A DNA stretch of 6,429 nt from Chitinophagaceae bacterium (GCA_947468255.1 CANIMM010000187.1:1-6429), one strand, 5' to 3'. Shown: positions 1 through 6,321, counted from the stretch's first letter. The notes: generated from the sequence alone by a model not told the origin. Numbers and translations are program-made.

Positions 1-5
1 AAATA

Positions 6-1814
6 ATGAACATAAGAAACATCGCCATCATTGCTCACGTTGATCATGGCAAAACCACGTTGGTAGACAAAATCTTACACAGTACCAACATCTTTCGTGA
101 CAACCAGGAAACTGGTGAACTAATTATGGATAACAACGATCTTGAAAGAGAAAGAGGTATCACCATTTTTAGTAAAAACGTATCCGTAGCCTATAAGGGT
201 ACCAAAATTAACGTAATTGACACTCCAGGCCATAGTGATTTTGGTGGTGAGGTAGAAAGAGTATTAAAAATGGCAGACGGGGTATTGCTATTGGTAGATG
301 CCTTTGAAGGACCCATGCCCCAAACTCGTTTTGTACTTCAAAAAGCTTTGCAACTAGGATTGCATCCAATTGTGGTGATCAATAAAGTAGATAAGCCCAA
401 TTGCCGCCCCGATGAGGTGCATGATGCAGTTTTTGAACTGTTCTTTAACCTAGATGCTACCGAACAGCAGCTAGATTTTCCTACCATTTATGGTAGTAGC
501 AAGAATGGCTGGATGAATACCTCGCTTACTGAAATTGATAATATTTTCCCTTTACTAGATGCTATCCTCGAACACGTACCGGAGCCTAAAGTAAATGAAG
601 GAACCACACAAATGCAGATTACTTCATTGGATTTCTCCTCATTTTTGGGAAGAATTGCAGTAGGTAAGGTTGCCCGCGGTACTGTAAAAGAAGGACAGTC
701 CATTGCACTGGTTCAAGCAGATGGCGGCATCAAAAGAATGAAAATCAAGGAACTCTACACTTTTGAGGCCTTGGGTAAAAAGAAAGCGACCGAAGTGAGT
801 GCAGGTGATATTTGCGCCATTGTAGGATTAGAAGAATTCAATATTGGAGATACCATTTGTGATGTAGATTTTCCAGAAGCATTGCCCGTGATTAGCGTAG
901 ATGAGCCAACCATGAGTATGATGTTTGGTATCAATAACTCTCCGTTTTTTGGACGGGATGGTAAATTTGTAACCTCTAGGCATTTAAGAGATCGCTTGAT
1001 GAAAGAAACTGAAAAGAACCTTGCATTGCGAGTAGAAGATACCGATAGTGCGGATCGCTTTTTAGTATTTGGCCGTGGTATTTTACATTTGGGCATCTTA
1101 ATTGAAACCATGCGCAGAGAAGGCTTTGAGCTTACAGTGGGTAACCCGCAGGTGTTGGTAAAAGAAATCGATGGCAAGAAATGTGAGCCTTATGAAAACT
1201 TAGTAGTAGATGTTCCTTCTGAATATAGTGGAAAAGTAATTGACTTGGTTACACAACGCAAGGGCGAAATGCTCGTTATGGAAAGCAAGGGTGAAATGCA
1301 ACATTTGGAATTTGATATCCCTTCAAGAGGATTGATCGGATTGCGTAGTACCATGTTAACCGGTACAGCTGGTGAAGCTGTAATGGCGCATCGGTTTACC
1401 GATTATCGCCCTTGGAAAGGACCTATTCCAGGTAGAAGCAATGGTGTATTGCTATCCAAAAATCAGGAAAGAACCACCGCTTATTCAATTGATAAATTAC
1501 AGGACAGAGGAAGATTCTTCGTTGATCCAGGTGAAGAAGTGTATATCGGCCAGGTAATTGCCGAACATATTAAGCCAGGTGATTTAAATGTAAACGCCAC
1601 TGATCCAAAAAAATTAACCAATCACCGTGCTAGTGGTAGTGATGATGCAACCAAGGCGGCTCCCAAGATCTTAATGACTTTAGAAGAGTGTATGGAATAC
1701 ATTCAGCAAGATGAGTGTATTGAGGTAACGCCCAAATCCATCCGCATGCGGAAGGTTATTTTAAATGAAGATGAACGAAAGAGAGTTTCTAAATCAATGG
1801 GACAGGAAGCGTAA
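6..1814 (+). CDS. typA: GTPase TypA/BipA, ribosome-associated translational GTPase
   Basis: This encodes a 602-residue translational GTPase of the TypA/BipA family, related to EF-G and LepA. It binds the 70S ribosome and helps ribosome assembly and adaptation to stress or cold (family knowledge). The G domain is complete: P-loop AHVDHGKTTL (residues 10-19), switch I RERGITI (48-54), DTPG (72-75), NKVD (126-129) and a G5 segment GSSK (163-166). A beta-barrel domain II follows at about 200-300, then EF-G-like domains III and V. The TypA-specific C-terminal region includes SRGLIGLR near 440 and the ending RMRKVILNEDERKR. Length matches the family (about 600 aa). The start at 6 gives the usual MNIRNIAIIAHVDHGKTTL beginning, but only five upstream bases are visible, so promoter and leader cannot be judged. 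The gene is closed by its own terminator and converges with the - strand genes. No key residue is missing. Confidence 0.98.
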   Translation: MNIRNIAIIAHVDHGKTTLVDKILHSTNIFRDNQETGELIMDNNDLERERGITIFSKNVSVAYKGTKINVIDTPGHSDFGGEVERVLKMADGVLLLVDAFEGPMPQTRFVLQKALQLGLHPIVVINKVDKPNCRPDEVHDAVFELFFNLDATEQQLDFPTIYGSSKNGWMNTSLTEIDNIFPLLDAILEHVPEPKVNEGTTQMQITSLDFSSFLGRIAVGKVARGTVKEGQSIALVQADGGIKRMKIKELYTFEALGKKKATEVSAGDICAIVGLEEFNIGDTICDVDFPEALPVISVDEPTMSMMFGINNSPFFGRDGKFVTSRHLRDRLMKETEKNLALRVEDTDSADRFLVFGRGILHLGILIETMRREGFELTVGNPQVLVKEIDGKKCEPYENLVVDVPSEYSGKVIDLVTQRKGEMLVMESKGEMQHLEFDIPSRGLIGLRSTMLTGTAGEAVMAHRFTDYRPWKGPIPGRSNGVLLSKNQERTTAYSIDKLQDRGRFFVDPGEEVYIGQVIAEHIKPGDLNVNATDPKKLTNHRASGSDDATKAAPKILMTLEECMEYIQQDECIEVTPKSIRMRKVILNEDERKRVSKSMGQEA

Positions 1815-1833
1815 AATAATATAACCATTCATG

Positions 1834-1865
1834 AAATCCCTCGTTTGTAACGGGGGATTTTTTTT
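1834..1865 (+). terminator. Rho-independent terminator of typA
   Basis: The arm AAATCCCTCG (1834-1843) pairs with CGGGGGATTT (1851-1860) over 10 bp, including one T-G wobble, around a 7-nt loop. The 3' arm runs straight into an uninterrupted T tract to 1865. It starts 20 bases after the typA stop codon. The left arm has A residues just before it, but the T run favours + strand use. Confidence 0.9.
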
Positions 1866-1931
1866 GCCACCCAAGTTCTCCAATATTGAAATAATACAAA
1901 TAGTATTTTAGGTACAAGAATTCGTAGCAAC

Positions 1932-2055
1932 GTCCCCAAGAGGGAAATCAGGAATGGTGAAATTAAAAAGCTGAATTTACACTTGCTCCGGAGGGACAGT
2001 CTTTTGGTAAAACAAACTAAATAAACATTTGCTCCAGCGGAGCAACCTATTAATA
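1932..2055. repeat. Cluster of three degenerate short hairpin repeats
   Basis: Three short units share one plan: a C-rich arm, a 0-5 nt spacer, a matching G-rich arm and then an A/T-rich tail of about 15 nt. Unit A (from 1932) has TCCC/GGGA around a 5-nt loop. Unit B (1985-2010) is GCTCCGGAGGGACAG followed by TCTTTTGGTAA and contains the 8-bp palindrome CTCCGGAG. Unit C (2029-2055) has a perfect 7-bp stem TTGCTCC/GGAGCAA with loop AGC, followed by CCTATTAATAATA. The units are too diverged for the similarity to be certain. They resemble small intergenic palindromic repeats of REP type, and no coding frame explains them. Confidence 0.4.
2009..2045 (-). terminator. Possible terminator-like hairpin downstream of the methionine sulfoxide reductase gene
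   Basis: Read on the - strand, the perfect 7-bp stem TTGCTCC-GCT-GGAGCAA (2045-2029) is followed by a T-rich but interrupted tail (ATGTTTATTTAGTTTG). It lies about 50 bases past the stop codon at 2096. The tail is imperfect and the same hairpin fits the local repeat cluster, so termination is only a possibility. Confidence 0.3.
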
Positions 2056-2063
2056 ATATCCCT

Positions 2064-2115
2064 TAGGTCTTTTTTGAAAAAGTGTAGATTAAAATTTACA
2101 TTGGCAAAAGACCTA
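2064..2115. repeat. 10-bp perfect inverted repeat spanning the reductase stop codon
   Basis: TAGGTCTTTT (2064-2073) is the exact reverse complement of AAAAGACCTA (2106-2115), with 32 nt between the arms. The right arm lies inside the last codons of the reductase gene and the left arm lies past its stop, so the mRNA 3' end could fold back on itself. Neither side is followed by a T tract, so it is not a standard terminator. It could be a 3'-end stabilising stem or chance. Confidence 0.4.
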
Positions 2116-2569
2116 CAATTTCCTTCAGGTATTGTGCATCTATTGCATCAAAAAAATCAAGTGCTTCGCTATCTACATCCAATACCCCTATTACTTCCTG
2201 CTTGCTAAAAATCGGGACTACAATCTCAGACCTTGAAAAACTGCTGCAGGCAATATGTCCAGGAAATTTTTCTACATCGGGTACAATCAAAGTCTTGGCC
2301 TGTTGCCATGCTGTCCCACAAACCCCTCTTCCTTTTTGGATTCTTGTACAAGCTATTGGCCCTTGAAAAGGACCGAGCACCAACTCGTCATTTTTTACCA
2401 AATAAAATCCAACCCACCACCATCCAAACTGTTGCTTCAATGCAGCGGCAACATTGGCTAGATTAGCAACTAGGTCTGGCTCCCCCTCAAGTAAGGCGGC
2501 AATTTGTGGAAGAAGCGACTGATAAATTTCAACCTTCGTTCCGGTAGTAATGGTTAGATCATCTGACAT
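2096..2569 (-). CDS. msrC: Free methionine-R-sulfoxide reductase (GAF fold, fRMsr)
   Basis: This encodes a 157-residue cytosolic single-GAF-domain enzyme that reduces free L-methionine-(R)-sulfoxide to methionine, using thioredoxin as electron donor (family knowledge). The three redox cysteines of the family are all present: C74 in ACTRI, C84 in GVCGTAWQ and C108 in HIACSSFSRSE. Their spacing equals that of E. coli fRMsr (84/94/118). The substrate-pocket acids E115, D131 and D133 (SEIVVP and GVLDVDSE) are also in place. These cysteines separate it from regulatory GAF domains, and no output domain is attached. There is no signal peptide. The ATG at 2569 has no Shine-Dalgarno sequence. The leader is A/T-rich, and a heptamer repeat array begins 17 nt upstream. 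No TAnnTTTG promoter is seen close by. Length is typical (about 150-165 aa). The exported hydrolase upstream is 501 bp away, so an operon is unlikely. Confidence 0.93.
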   Translation of the reverse strand: MSDDLTITTGTKVEIYQSLLPQIAALLEGEPDLVANLANVAAALKQQFGWWWVGFYLVKNDELVLGPFQGPIACTRIQKGRGVCGTAWQQAKTLIVPDVEKFPGHIACSSFSRSEIVVPIFSKQEVIGVLDVDSEALDFFDAIDAQYLKEIVGLLPM

Positions 2570-2586
2570 GGGGAGATTTTGAAATT

Positions 2587-2694
2587 GTGAATGGTCAATG
2601 GTGAATGGTGAAAGTTCGGCTAGCTTGCTGTTTCTAAACTAGTATGCTAATTCATCCAGCACCATTTCAGTTTTCAACTATCAGTTATCCGTTA
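2587..2694. repeat. 108-bp direct repeat, copy 1 (heptamers - core - heptamers)
   Basis: The unit has three parts. Four heptamers of GTGAATG type occupy 2587-2614 (variants GTCAATG and GTGAAAG). A 52-nt core spans 2615-2666. Four heptamers of TCAGTTA type occupy 2667-2694. It aligns without gaps to 2909-3016 at an offset of 322, with 92 of 108 positions identical by hand count, including a 23-nt identical run (2632-2654 against 2954-2976). It lies in the leader or promoter region of the methionine sulfoxide reductase gene, ending 17 nt from its start codon. No protein frame explains the conservation. Confidence 0.9.
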
Positions 2695-2744
2695 TTTTTT
2701 ATCTTTTAAATTCATTTCCTTCGCCTCCACAGCCGGCGGGCTGC

Positions 2745-2850
2745 GTAACTGCAACGCCGCTGCTTTTGCTTCTTTTTGATCCCGATTGTTTCGGGATCAA
2801 AATTCCGCCTCCGGCGGAACCGAACCAAAAGAGGCGGCTTATGCAGTTAC
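2745..2850. repeat. GC-rich structured element: three-way-junction fold of nested inverted repeats
   Basis: The outer arms 2745-2772 and 2822-2850 are imperfect inverted repeats. Nine base pairs from GTAACTGCA/TGCAGTTAC are followed by GCCGC/GCGGC and CTTTTG/CAAAAG blocks, with few mismatches and one bulge. They enclose two adjacent perfect hairpins. Hairpin 1 has a 12-bp stem TTTTGATCCCGA (2774-2785) with TCGGGATCAAAA (2791-2802) and loop TTGTT. Hairpin 2 has a 7-bp stem TTCCGCC (2803-2809) with GGCGGAA (2813-2819) and loop TCC. Only one to two unpaired bases lie at each outer junction and none between the hairpins. A further 5-bp hairpin, CAGCC/GGCTG, lies just outside at 2730-2743. The fold works on both strands, so this may be a cruciform-forming DNA repeat or a structured RNA. 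It matches no riboswitch or ncRNA class that I recognise. Confidence 0.85.
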
Positions 2851-2908
2851 TGGTTTAAATTCGAGTATCGATTGGAAATTATTTTGATGCCGTTGTTGGT
2901 CTTAATTT

Positions 2909-3016
2909 GTGAATGGTGAATAGTGAATGGTGAAAGTTCGGTCATCTTGCTGCTTCTAAACTAGTATGCTAATTCAACCAGCACACTATCAGTTTTCAGT
3001 TTTCAATTATCCATTT
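2909..3016. repeat. 108-bp direct repeat, copy 2
   Basis: This has the same three-part plan as the copy at 2587-2694 and exactly the same part lengths: GTGAATG-type heptamers at 2909-2936, a 52-nt core at 2937-2988 and TCAGTTT-type heptamers at 2989-3016. Of the 16 differences, eight fall in the core and eight in the heptamers, and there are no insertions or deletions. The orientation is the same as copy 1. The two copies bracket 214 bp that contain the GC-rich folded element. Confidence 0.9.
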
Positions 3017-3072
3017 ATTATTGCCCATTCACCCCTTTCAGTTATCAGTTTTCAATTATCCATTTCCCATCT
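2989..3072. repeat. In-phase heptamer tract of twelve units ending at a stop codon
   Basis: The last four heptamers of repeat copy 2 (2989-3016) recur as a second array at 3038-3065 (TCAGTTA, TCAGTTT, TCAATTA, TCCATTT). The offset is 49 bp, exactly seven heptamers. The 21 bp between them are three further, unrelated-looking 7-mers, so register is kept throughout. One of these contains CCATTC, the reverse complement of part of the GTGAATG motif. The tract overlaps the first two bases of the dienelactone-hydrolase stop triplet (3071-3073), leaving that gene no unique 3' spacer. Confidence 0.75.
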
Positions 3073-3874
3073 AAAACGCTTTCCCCAAAAACTCTTTCAT
3101 GTCATTCCAAGATAACTTGTCAGCGGCTTCATTGTACTCGATGGGCATACTGAATTTTTTACCCGTTGCAGTGGCATCCGGATTAGAAAAGGCATGAGTA
3201 GCTCCTTCGTAAATTTTAAAAGCATAAGTTGCTTTGACTGCATCTAGATTATCCCTGAATTTTTTTATGTCTTCTTCACTGATGAATTTATCGGCACCGC
3301 CATGACAAACTAAAATTTTTGCCTTGGTCACACCCGGTGCAGCTGGTACTCCTGTCAATCCACCATGAAAGCTTACCACCCCTTTAAAATTCATGCCCAA
3401 TTTAGCTGCATTCAACACCATCGAACCTCCAAAACAATAACCGATCGCCGCCAGTTTGTTTACATCTGCTTGGGGATAAGAACTGATTTTTTTAACAGCG
3501 GCCTCTAGCCTTGATTTGCCAAGGGAAGGGTCTTTATAAAATGGACCTGCAAATGCCTGTGCTTCTCCGGGATTATTGGCAATCTTTCCATCTCCATACA
3601 TATCCACCGCTATGGCAATGTAGCCAAGCGCTGCTAACATCCGGGCCCTCATCCGAACATATTCACTGCAGCCCCACCACTCAGGCACTACAATAATGGC
3701 GGGCCGTTTGCCTTCCTGCTTTTCATTATAGGCAATGTAACCCTTTAAGACAGTACTCCCGTCCGAATAGGTTACTTCCTCTCCTTTTATTGAAGCAGGC
3801 GTATTTTGTGCAGTTAATGAAAAGGTGACTCCCATCAATAAAATGGTTAATACGGTTTGATAATATTTTTTCAT
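3071..3874 (-). CDS. Exported dienelactone-hydrolase-family alpha/beta hydrolase
   Basis: This encodes a 267-residue secreted member of the dienelactone hydrolase (DLH) family. Residues 1-22 form a signal peptide: a KK start, the hydrophobic TVLTILLMGVTF segment and probable cleavage after SLTA, so the protein is likely periplasmic. The mature part has the DLH features: E65 in VPEWWG, the cysteine nucleophile C147 in GYCFGG, D195 in HGGADKFI and H227 in GATHAFSNP. Together these give the Cys-Asp-His triad of the family. The true substrate is unknown. Many homologues cleave esters or lactones unrelated to chlorocatechol breakdown, and no catechol-pathway genes are visible here. The start at 3874 is preceded by an A/T-rich leader without a Shine-Dalgarno sequence, and no clear promoter motif is seen. 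It lies 140 bp downstream of the S46 peptidase gene on the same strand. No terminator hairpin follows; the heptamer tract starts at the stop. Confidence 0.92.
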   Translation of the reverse strand: MKKYYQTVLTILLMGVTFSLTAQNTPASIKGEEVTYSDGSTVLKGYIAYNEKQEGKRPAIIVVPEWWGCSEYVRMRARMLAALGYIAIAVDMYGDGKIANNPGEAQAFAGPFYKDPSLGKSRLEAAVKKISSYPQADVNKLAAIGYCFGGSMVLNAAKLGMNFKGVVSFHGGLTGVPAAPGVTKAKILVCHGGADKFISEEDIKKFRDNLDAVKATYAFKIYEGATHAFSNPDATATGKKFSMPIEYNEAADKLSWNDMKEFLGKAF

Positions 3875-4014
3875 TTTTTTTGTTTTAGCTATTTTTTAAT
3901 GATACAAATTGAATGACTGTTTTGTTTGGAAACTTTGCAGTGTCGAAAAAAATTTAGTTGTTTTGATCTAGAAATATTACAGCTTATTCATTCAGTTTAT
4001 ATTTTGTAAGCCCA

Positions 4015-6177
4015 TTATTTAACCAACTTCAATTCATTGATGATATTGCTGGCGCCGCCTAATTTATCTATGCACCACAATACATAACGAACATCTACAC
4101 AGATCGTCCGGTTGAGATCTTTGTCGAATGCAATTTTATGACTAAGGGCTTCGTAATTTCCATCAAAAGCAAGACCAATCAAATTACCACTACCATCTAT
4201 TACTGGGCTTCCGCTATTGCCACCTGTAATATCATTGGTGGTAATAAAATTGACAACCAAATCATTTTTAGCTTTATCAATATACTGTCCAAAATCTTTT
4301 TTCTTCATTAATTCAATTTGCTTGGATGGCAGGTCAAACTCATAATCGCCCGCTTTGTATTTTTCAATTATCCCTCTGCCGGTAGTTACATAATCATATT
4401 GCACCGCATCTCTTGGACTATAGCTTTTTACATTGCCGTAACTTACCCGCATACTGAAATTGGCATCGGGATACATTTTCTTGGCAGCTGCCGGATTCAT
4501 TTCCATGATTCCTTTTAAATAACTTTTTCCCAATTCTGCATTCTTATTCATAAAGGCGGTGTAAAGAGAAGCGTATTTAGTGTTGTAATTTTTCAAAAAT
4601 TCAGCCCCGTAGTCAAAAGCGGGATCAGCCTGTAACACAGTGGCATCAGGGTGAGTAACGAAATTAGCCCATTTTGATTCATCTAAAATCATTGTTTTTG
4701 CAAATACATTGTTGGCCCAGTTTGTAAAAGTTGTCGCATCTTTTAAATCGCCATAAGCCGCTTTTATTCCTTCGTAAAAGCCTATAGGGTGCTGATTTTT
4801 ATTGATGTCGGTATAATACATTTGTGCAGTGACTGCCATAATTTTCACATCACTTACCCTGTCTTCCCCAGCCAAAAATATTTTTCTAGAGGCAGTAGCG
4901 GCATCAACGGCTTTCTTTATTTCGGCAGATGAAACTCCCGGCTTCACCATAATAGCCTCCAGTGCTACCAGCGAAGCGGCGAATGCTGCTAGCGGTGATC
5001 CTAAAATACCTTCAGATAAATAGGTCCGCATTTTACTATAAGGGGTCCAGGCAGTATAAATTTTTGAATACTCCTCTACCAAATTTACATAATCAGGTTT
5101 TCCTTTTGCCCATTTCAAAAACTCAACTTCGTATTGTTGCTTCTGTTCATAGGTCCCAAACTTCTTGAGTTGCTTTGATTCGCCATCAAAAAATTTCCAG
5201 TAATTAGCAATGCCCGCATAGCTGCTCGCCAGTTTTAATTTCACTGCAGGATCCTTAATCATTTCCTCATACATTAATTTTAAACGGATATCCCGCAAAT
5301 TAACTAGTGAAGGGTTTTCAATATCCACTTTGAGTTTAATTCCAAAACTTGTTTCATACCGGTTGGTCCCACCTGGATAACCATAGATCATAGCGAAGTC
5401 GCCATTTTTAAACCCTTTAATACTAACGGGTAAATAATGTTTTGGCTGCAATGGTGTATTGTCCTTGCTAAAATCTGCTGGTTTGCCTTCTTTGGTAGCA
5501 TACACTCTAAAAATAGAAAAATCGCCTGTATGCCTTGGCCATTCCCAGTTATCGGTATCTCCGCCAAATTTTCCAACGCTTTCTGGAGGCGCACCTACTA
5601 AGCGTATATCCCTATACGTTTTGTATACATACATAATAAATTGATTGCCCTTAAACATTGGGTAAATTCTTGCGGAAAGTCCATTGTCCTTATCTTCTGC
5701 TTTATCTGTAATTAGTTTATACACTTCGGCTGTTTTATTCATCCTGTCTGTCCATGATAAACCTTTGAATGCTTCTTCCACCTCTTTGGTTACATCTACA
5801 ATGCGGTCCAAAAACTGAACGGTCAATGTGCTCTTGATTTCCTGATCTTTACTATAGGCATAAAAACCATCTTTCAGATAATTGTGCTCAACCGTACTGG
5901 CGCCCGCGATGGCTGCATAGCCGCAATGGTGGTTGGTGAAAATCAATCCCTGGTTGCTCACGATTTCGCCGGTGCAGCCGCCTCCAAAAATCAGGATGGC
6001 ATCTTTGAGCGAAGATTTATTGATGGAATACAGTTGCTCTTTGGTTAACTTCAAACCCTTCTTCACCATATCAGCATACACCTGTTCACCTAGCAACATG
6101 GGGAGCCACATCCCCTCATCTGCGCTTGCCTTAAAAAGGGAGCAAATCATTACAATTGAAACAATGAACTTCTTCAT
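4015..6177 (-). CDS. Exported S46-family dipeptidyl-peptidase, DPP7-like
   Basis: This encodes a 720-residue serine peptidase of MEROPS family S46 (DPP7/DPP11), which removes dipeptides from free N-termini in the periplasm or at the cell surface. The start at 6177 gives a proper signal peptide (MKKFIVSIVMICSLF, cleavage near KASA/D20). An in-frame ATG at 6234 would bury it behind 19 charged residues and is rejected. The triad is H84 in TNHHCGY, D219 in RHTGDFS and S655 in TGGNSGSP. Residues expected to hold the substrate amino group are present: N210 and W211 (DTDNWEWP), N325 (GIANYW) and D672. The specificity position 673 is glycine (AFDGNYE), as in DPP7-type enzymes that accept hydrophobic P1 residues, rather than the arginine of Asp/Glu-specific DPP11. 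The length is normal (700-720 aa) and the helical insert between the barrel halves is present. Upstream is a possible TAnnTTTG promoter. Assignments of family and specificity rest on motif matching by eye. Confidence 0.95.
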   Translation of the reverse strand: MKKFIVSIVMICSLFKASADEGMWLPMLLGEQVYADMVKKGLKLTKEQLYSINKSSLKDAILIFGGGCTGEIVSNQGLIFTNHHCGYAAIAGASTVEHNYLKDGFYAYSKDQEIKSTLTVQFLDRIVDVTKEVEEAFKGLSWTDRMNKTAEVYKLITDKAEDKDNGLSARIYPMFKGNQFIMYVYKTYRDIRLVGAPPESVGKFGGDTDNWEWPRHTGDFSIFRVYATKEGKPADFSKDNTPLQPKHYLPVSIKGFKNGDFAMIYGYPGGTNRYETSFGIKLKVDIENPSLVNLRDIRLKLMYEEMIKDPAVKLKLASSYAGIANYWKFFDGESKQLKKFGTYEQKQQYEVEFLKWAKGKPDYVNLVEEYSKIYTAWTPYSKMRTYLSEGILGSPLAAFAASLVALEAIMVKPGVSSAEIKKAVDAATASRKIFLAGEDRVSDVKIMAVTAQMYYTDINKNQHPIGFYEGIKAAYGDLKDATTFTNWANNVFAKTMILDESKWANFVTHPDATVLQADPAFDYGAEFLKNYNTKYASLYTAFMNKNAELGKSYLKGIMEMNPAAAKKMYPDANFSMRVSYGNVKSYSPRDAVQYDYVTTGRGIIEKYKAGDYEFDLPSKQIELMKKKDFGQYIDKAKNDLVVNFITTNDITGGNSGSPVIDGSGNLIGLAFDGNYEALSHKIAFDKDLNRTICVDVRYVLWCIDKLGGASNIINELKLVK

Positions 6178-6195
6178 ATTTATTTTTTTAGACGA

Positions 6196-6203
6196 CAAAA
6201 TTA
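6196..6203 (-). promoter_or_regulatory. Possible Bacteroidota -7 promoter element of the S46 peptidase gene
   Basis: On the - strand, TAATTTTG (6203-6196) matches TAnnTTTG exactly and lies 18 nt before the ATG at 6177, which would give a short A/T-rich leader. No TTG is found at the usual 17-23 nt upstream, so support is partial. The region is A/T-rich, which raises the chance of a random match. Confidence 0.35.
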
Positions 6204-6321
6204 CAGCAAATAGCCGACACCTTTTATGATGCAAATACTAATTTTACAATAGCCTGCAAATAATCAACTGAAAACATTGGCTATAGTAAAAAATAGAGAT
6301 ATCGCCCGCTTTAAGAAATTA

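Larger units (their letters stand above)
2570..3070. other. 501-bp non-coding spacer rich in repeats and structure
   Basis: The spacer separates two - strand genes and contains no credible coding frame. Read in + direction it holds direct-repeat copy 1, an A/T-rich stretch, a GC-rich folded element, another A/T-rich stretch, direct-repeat copy 2 and a third heptamer array that touches the next gene's stop codon. The GC-rich middle (about 2722-2840) contrasts sharply with its A/T-rich flanks. The parts are listed separately. Confidence 0.85.

Noticed and set aside
755..1177. A 140-codon open frame on the - strand inside typA
   Set aside because: It lies entirely antisense to a well-conserved gene, has a composition typical of a shadow frame (serine- and proline-rich) and shows no recognisable domain.
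2233..2466. Two overlapping open frames of 68-77 codons on the + strand opposite the methionine sulfoxide reductase gene
   Set aside because: They are antisense to conserved catalytic motifs of the GAF-fold enzyme, lack promoters and resemble no family.
2700..2777. A short - strand frame through the GC-rich element, alanine-rich and ending in MNLKDKK
   Set aside because: It begins just after a TGA inside hairpin 1, has a start codon only seven codons before its stop and follows the inverted-repeat sequence. The openness is a by-product of GC-rich DNA, not evidence of a peptide gene.
2745..2850. A tRNA or known riboswitch, because of the cloverleaf-like fold
   Set aside because: There is no acceptor stem with a CCA-like end, no T-loop sequence, arm lengths do not fit a tRNA, and no riboswitch consensus is recognised. 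It also does not sit directly before a start codon.
2587..3072. CRISPR-like array made by the repeats
   Set aside because: The short repeats are contiguous 7-mers without unique spacers of even length, and there are only two long repeats. No cas gene is present.
3875..4014. A promoter or terminator between the peptidase and hydrolase genes
   Set aside because: The region is A/T-rich with only a one-mismatch match to TAnnTTTG (TAAATTTT) lacking an upstream TTG at proper spacing, and no stem-loop followed by T residues was found.
6178..6234. Start of the S46 peptidase at an upstream in-frame ATG (6234), adding 19 residues
   Set aside because: It would place a charged segment (MHHKRCR...SSKKIN) before a perfect signal peptide and would include the promoter-like TAATTTTG site in the coding region. 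The start at 6177 matches the usual family start.
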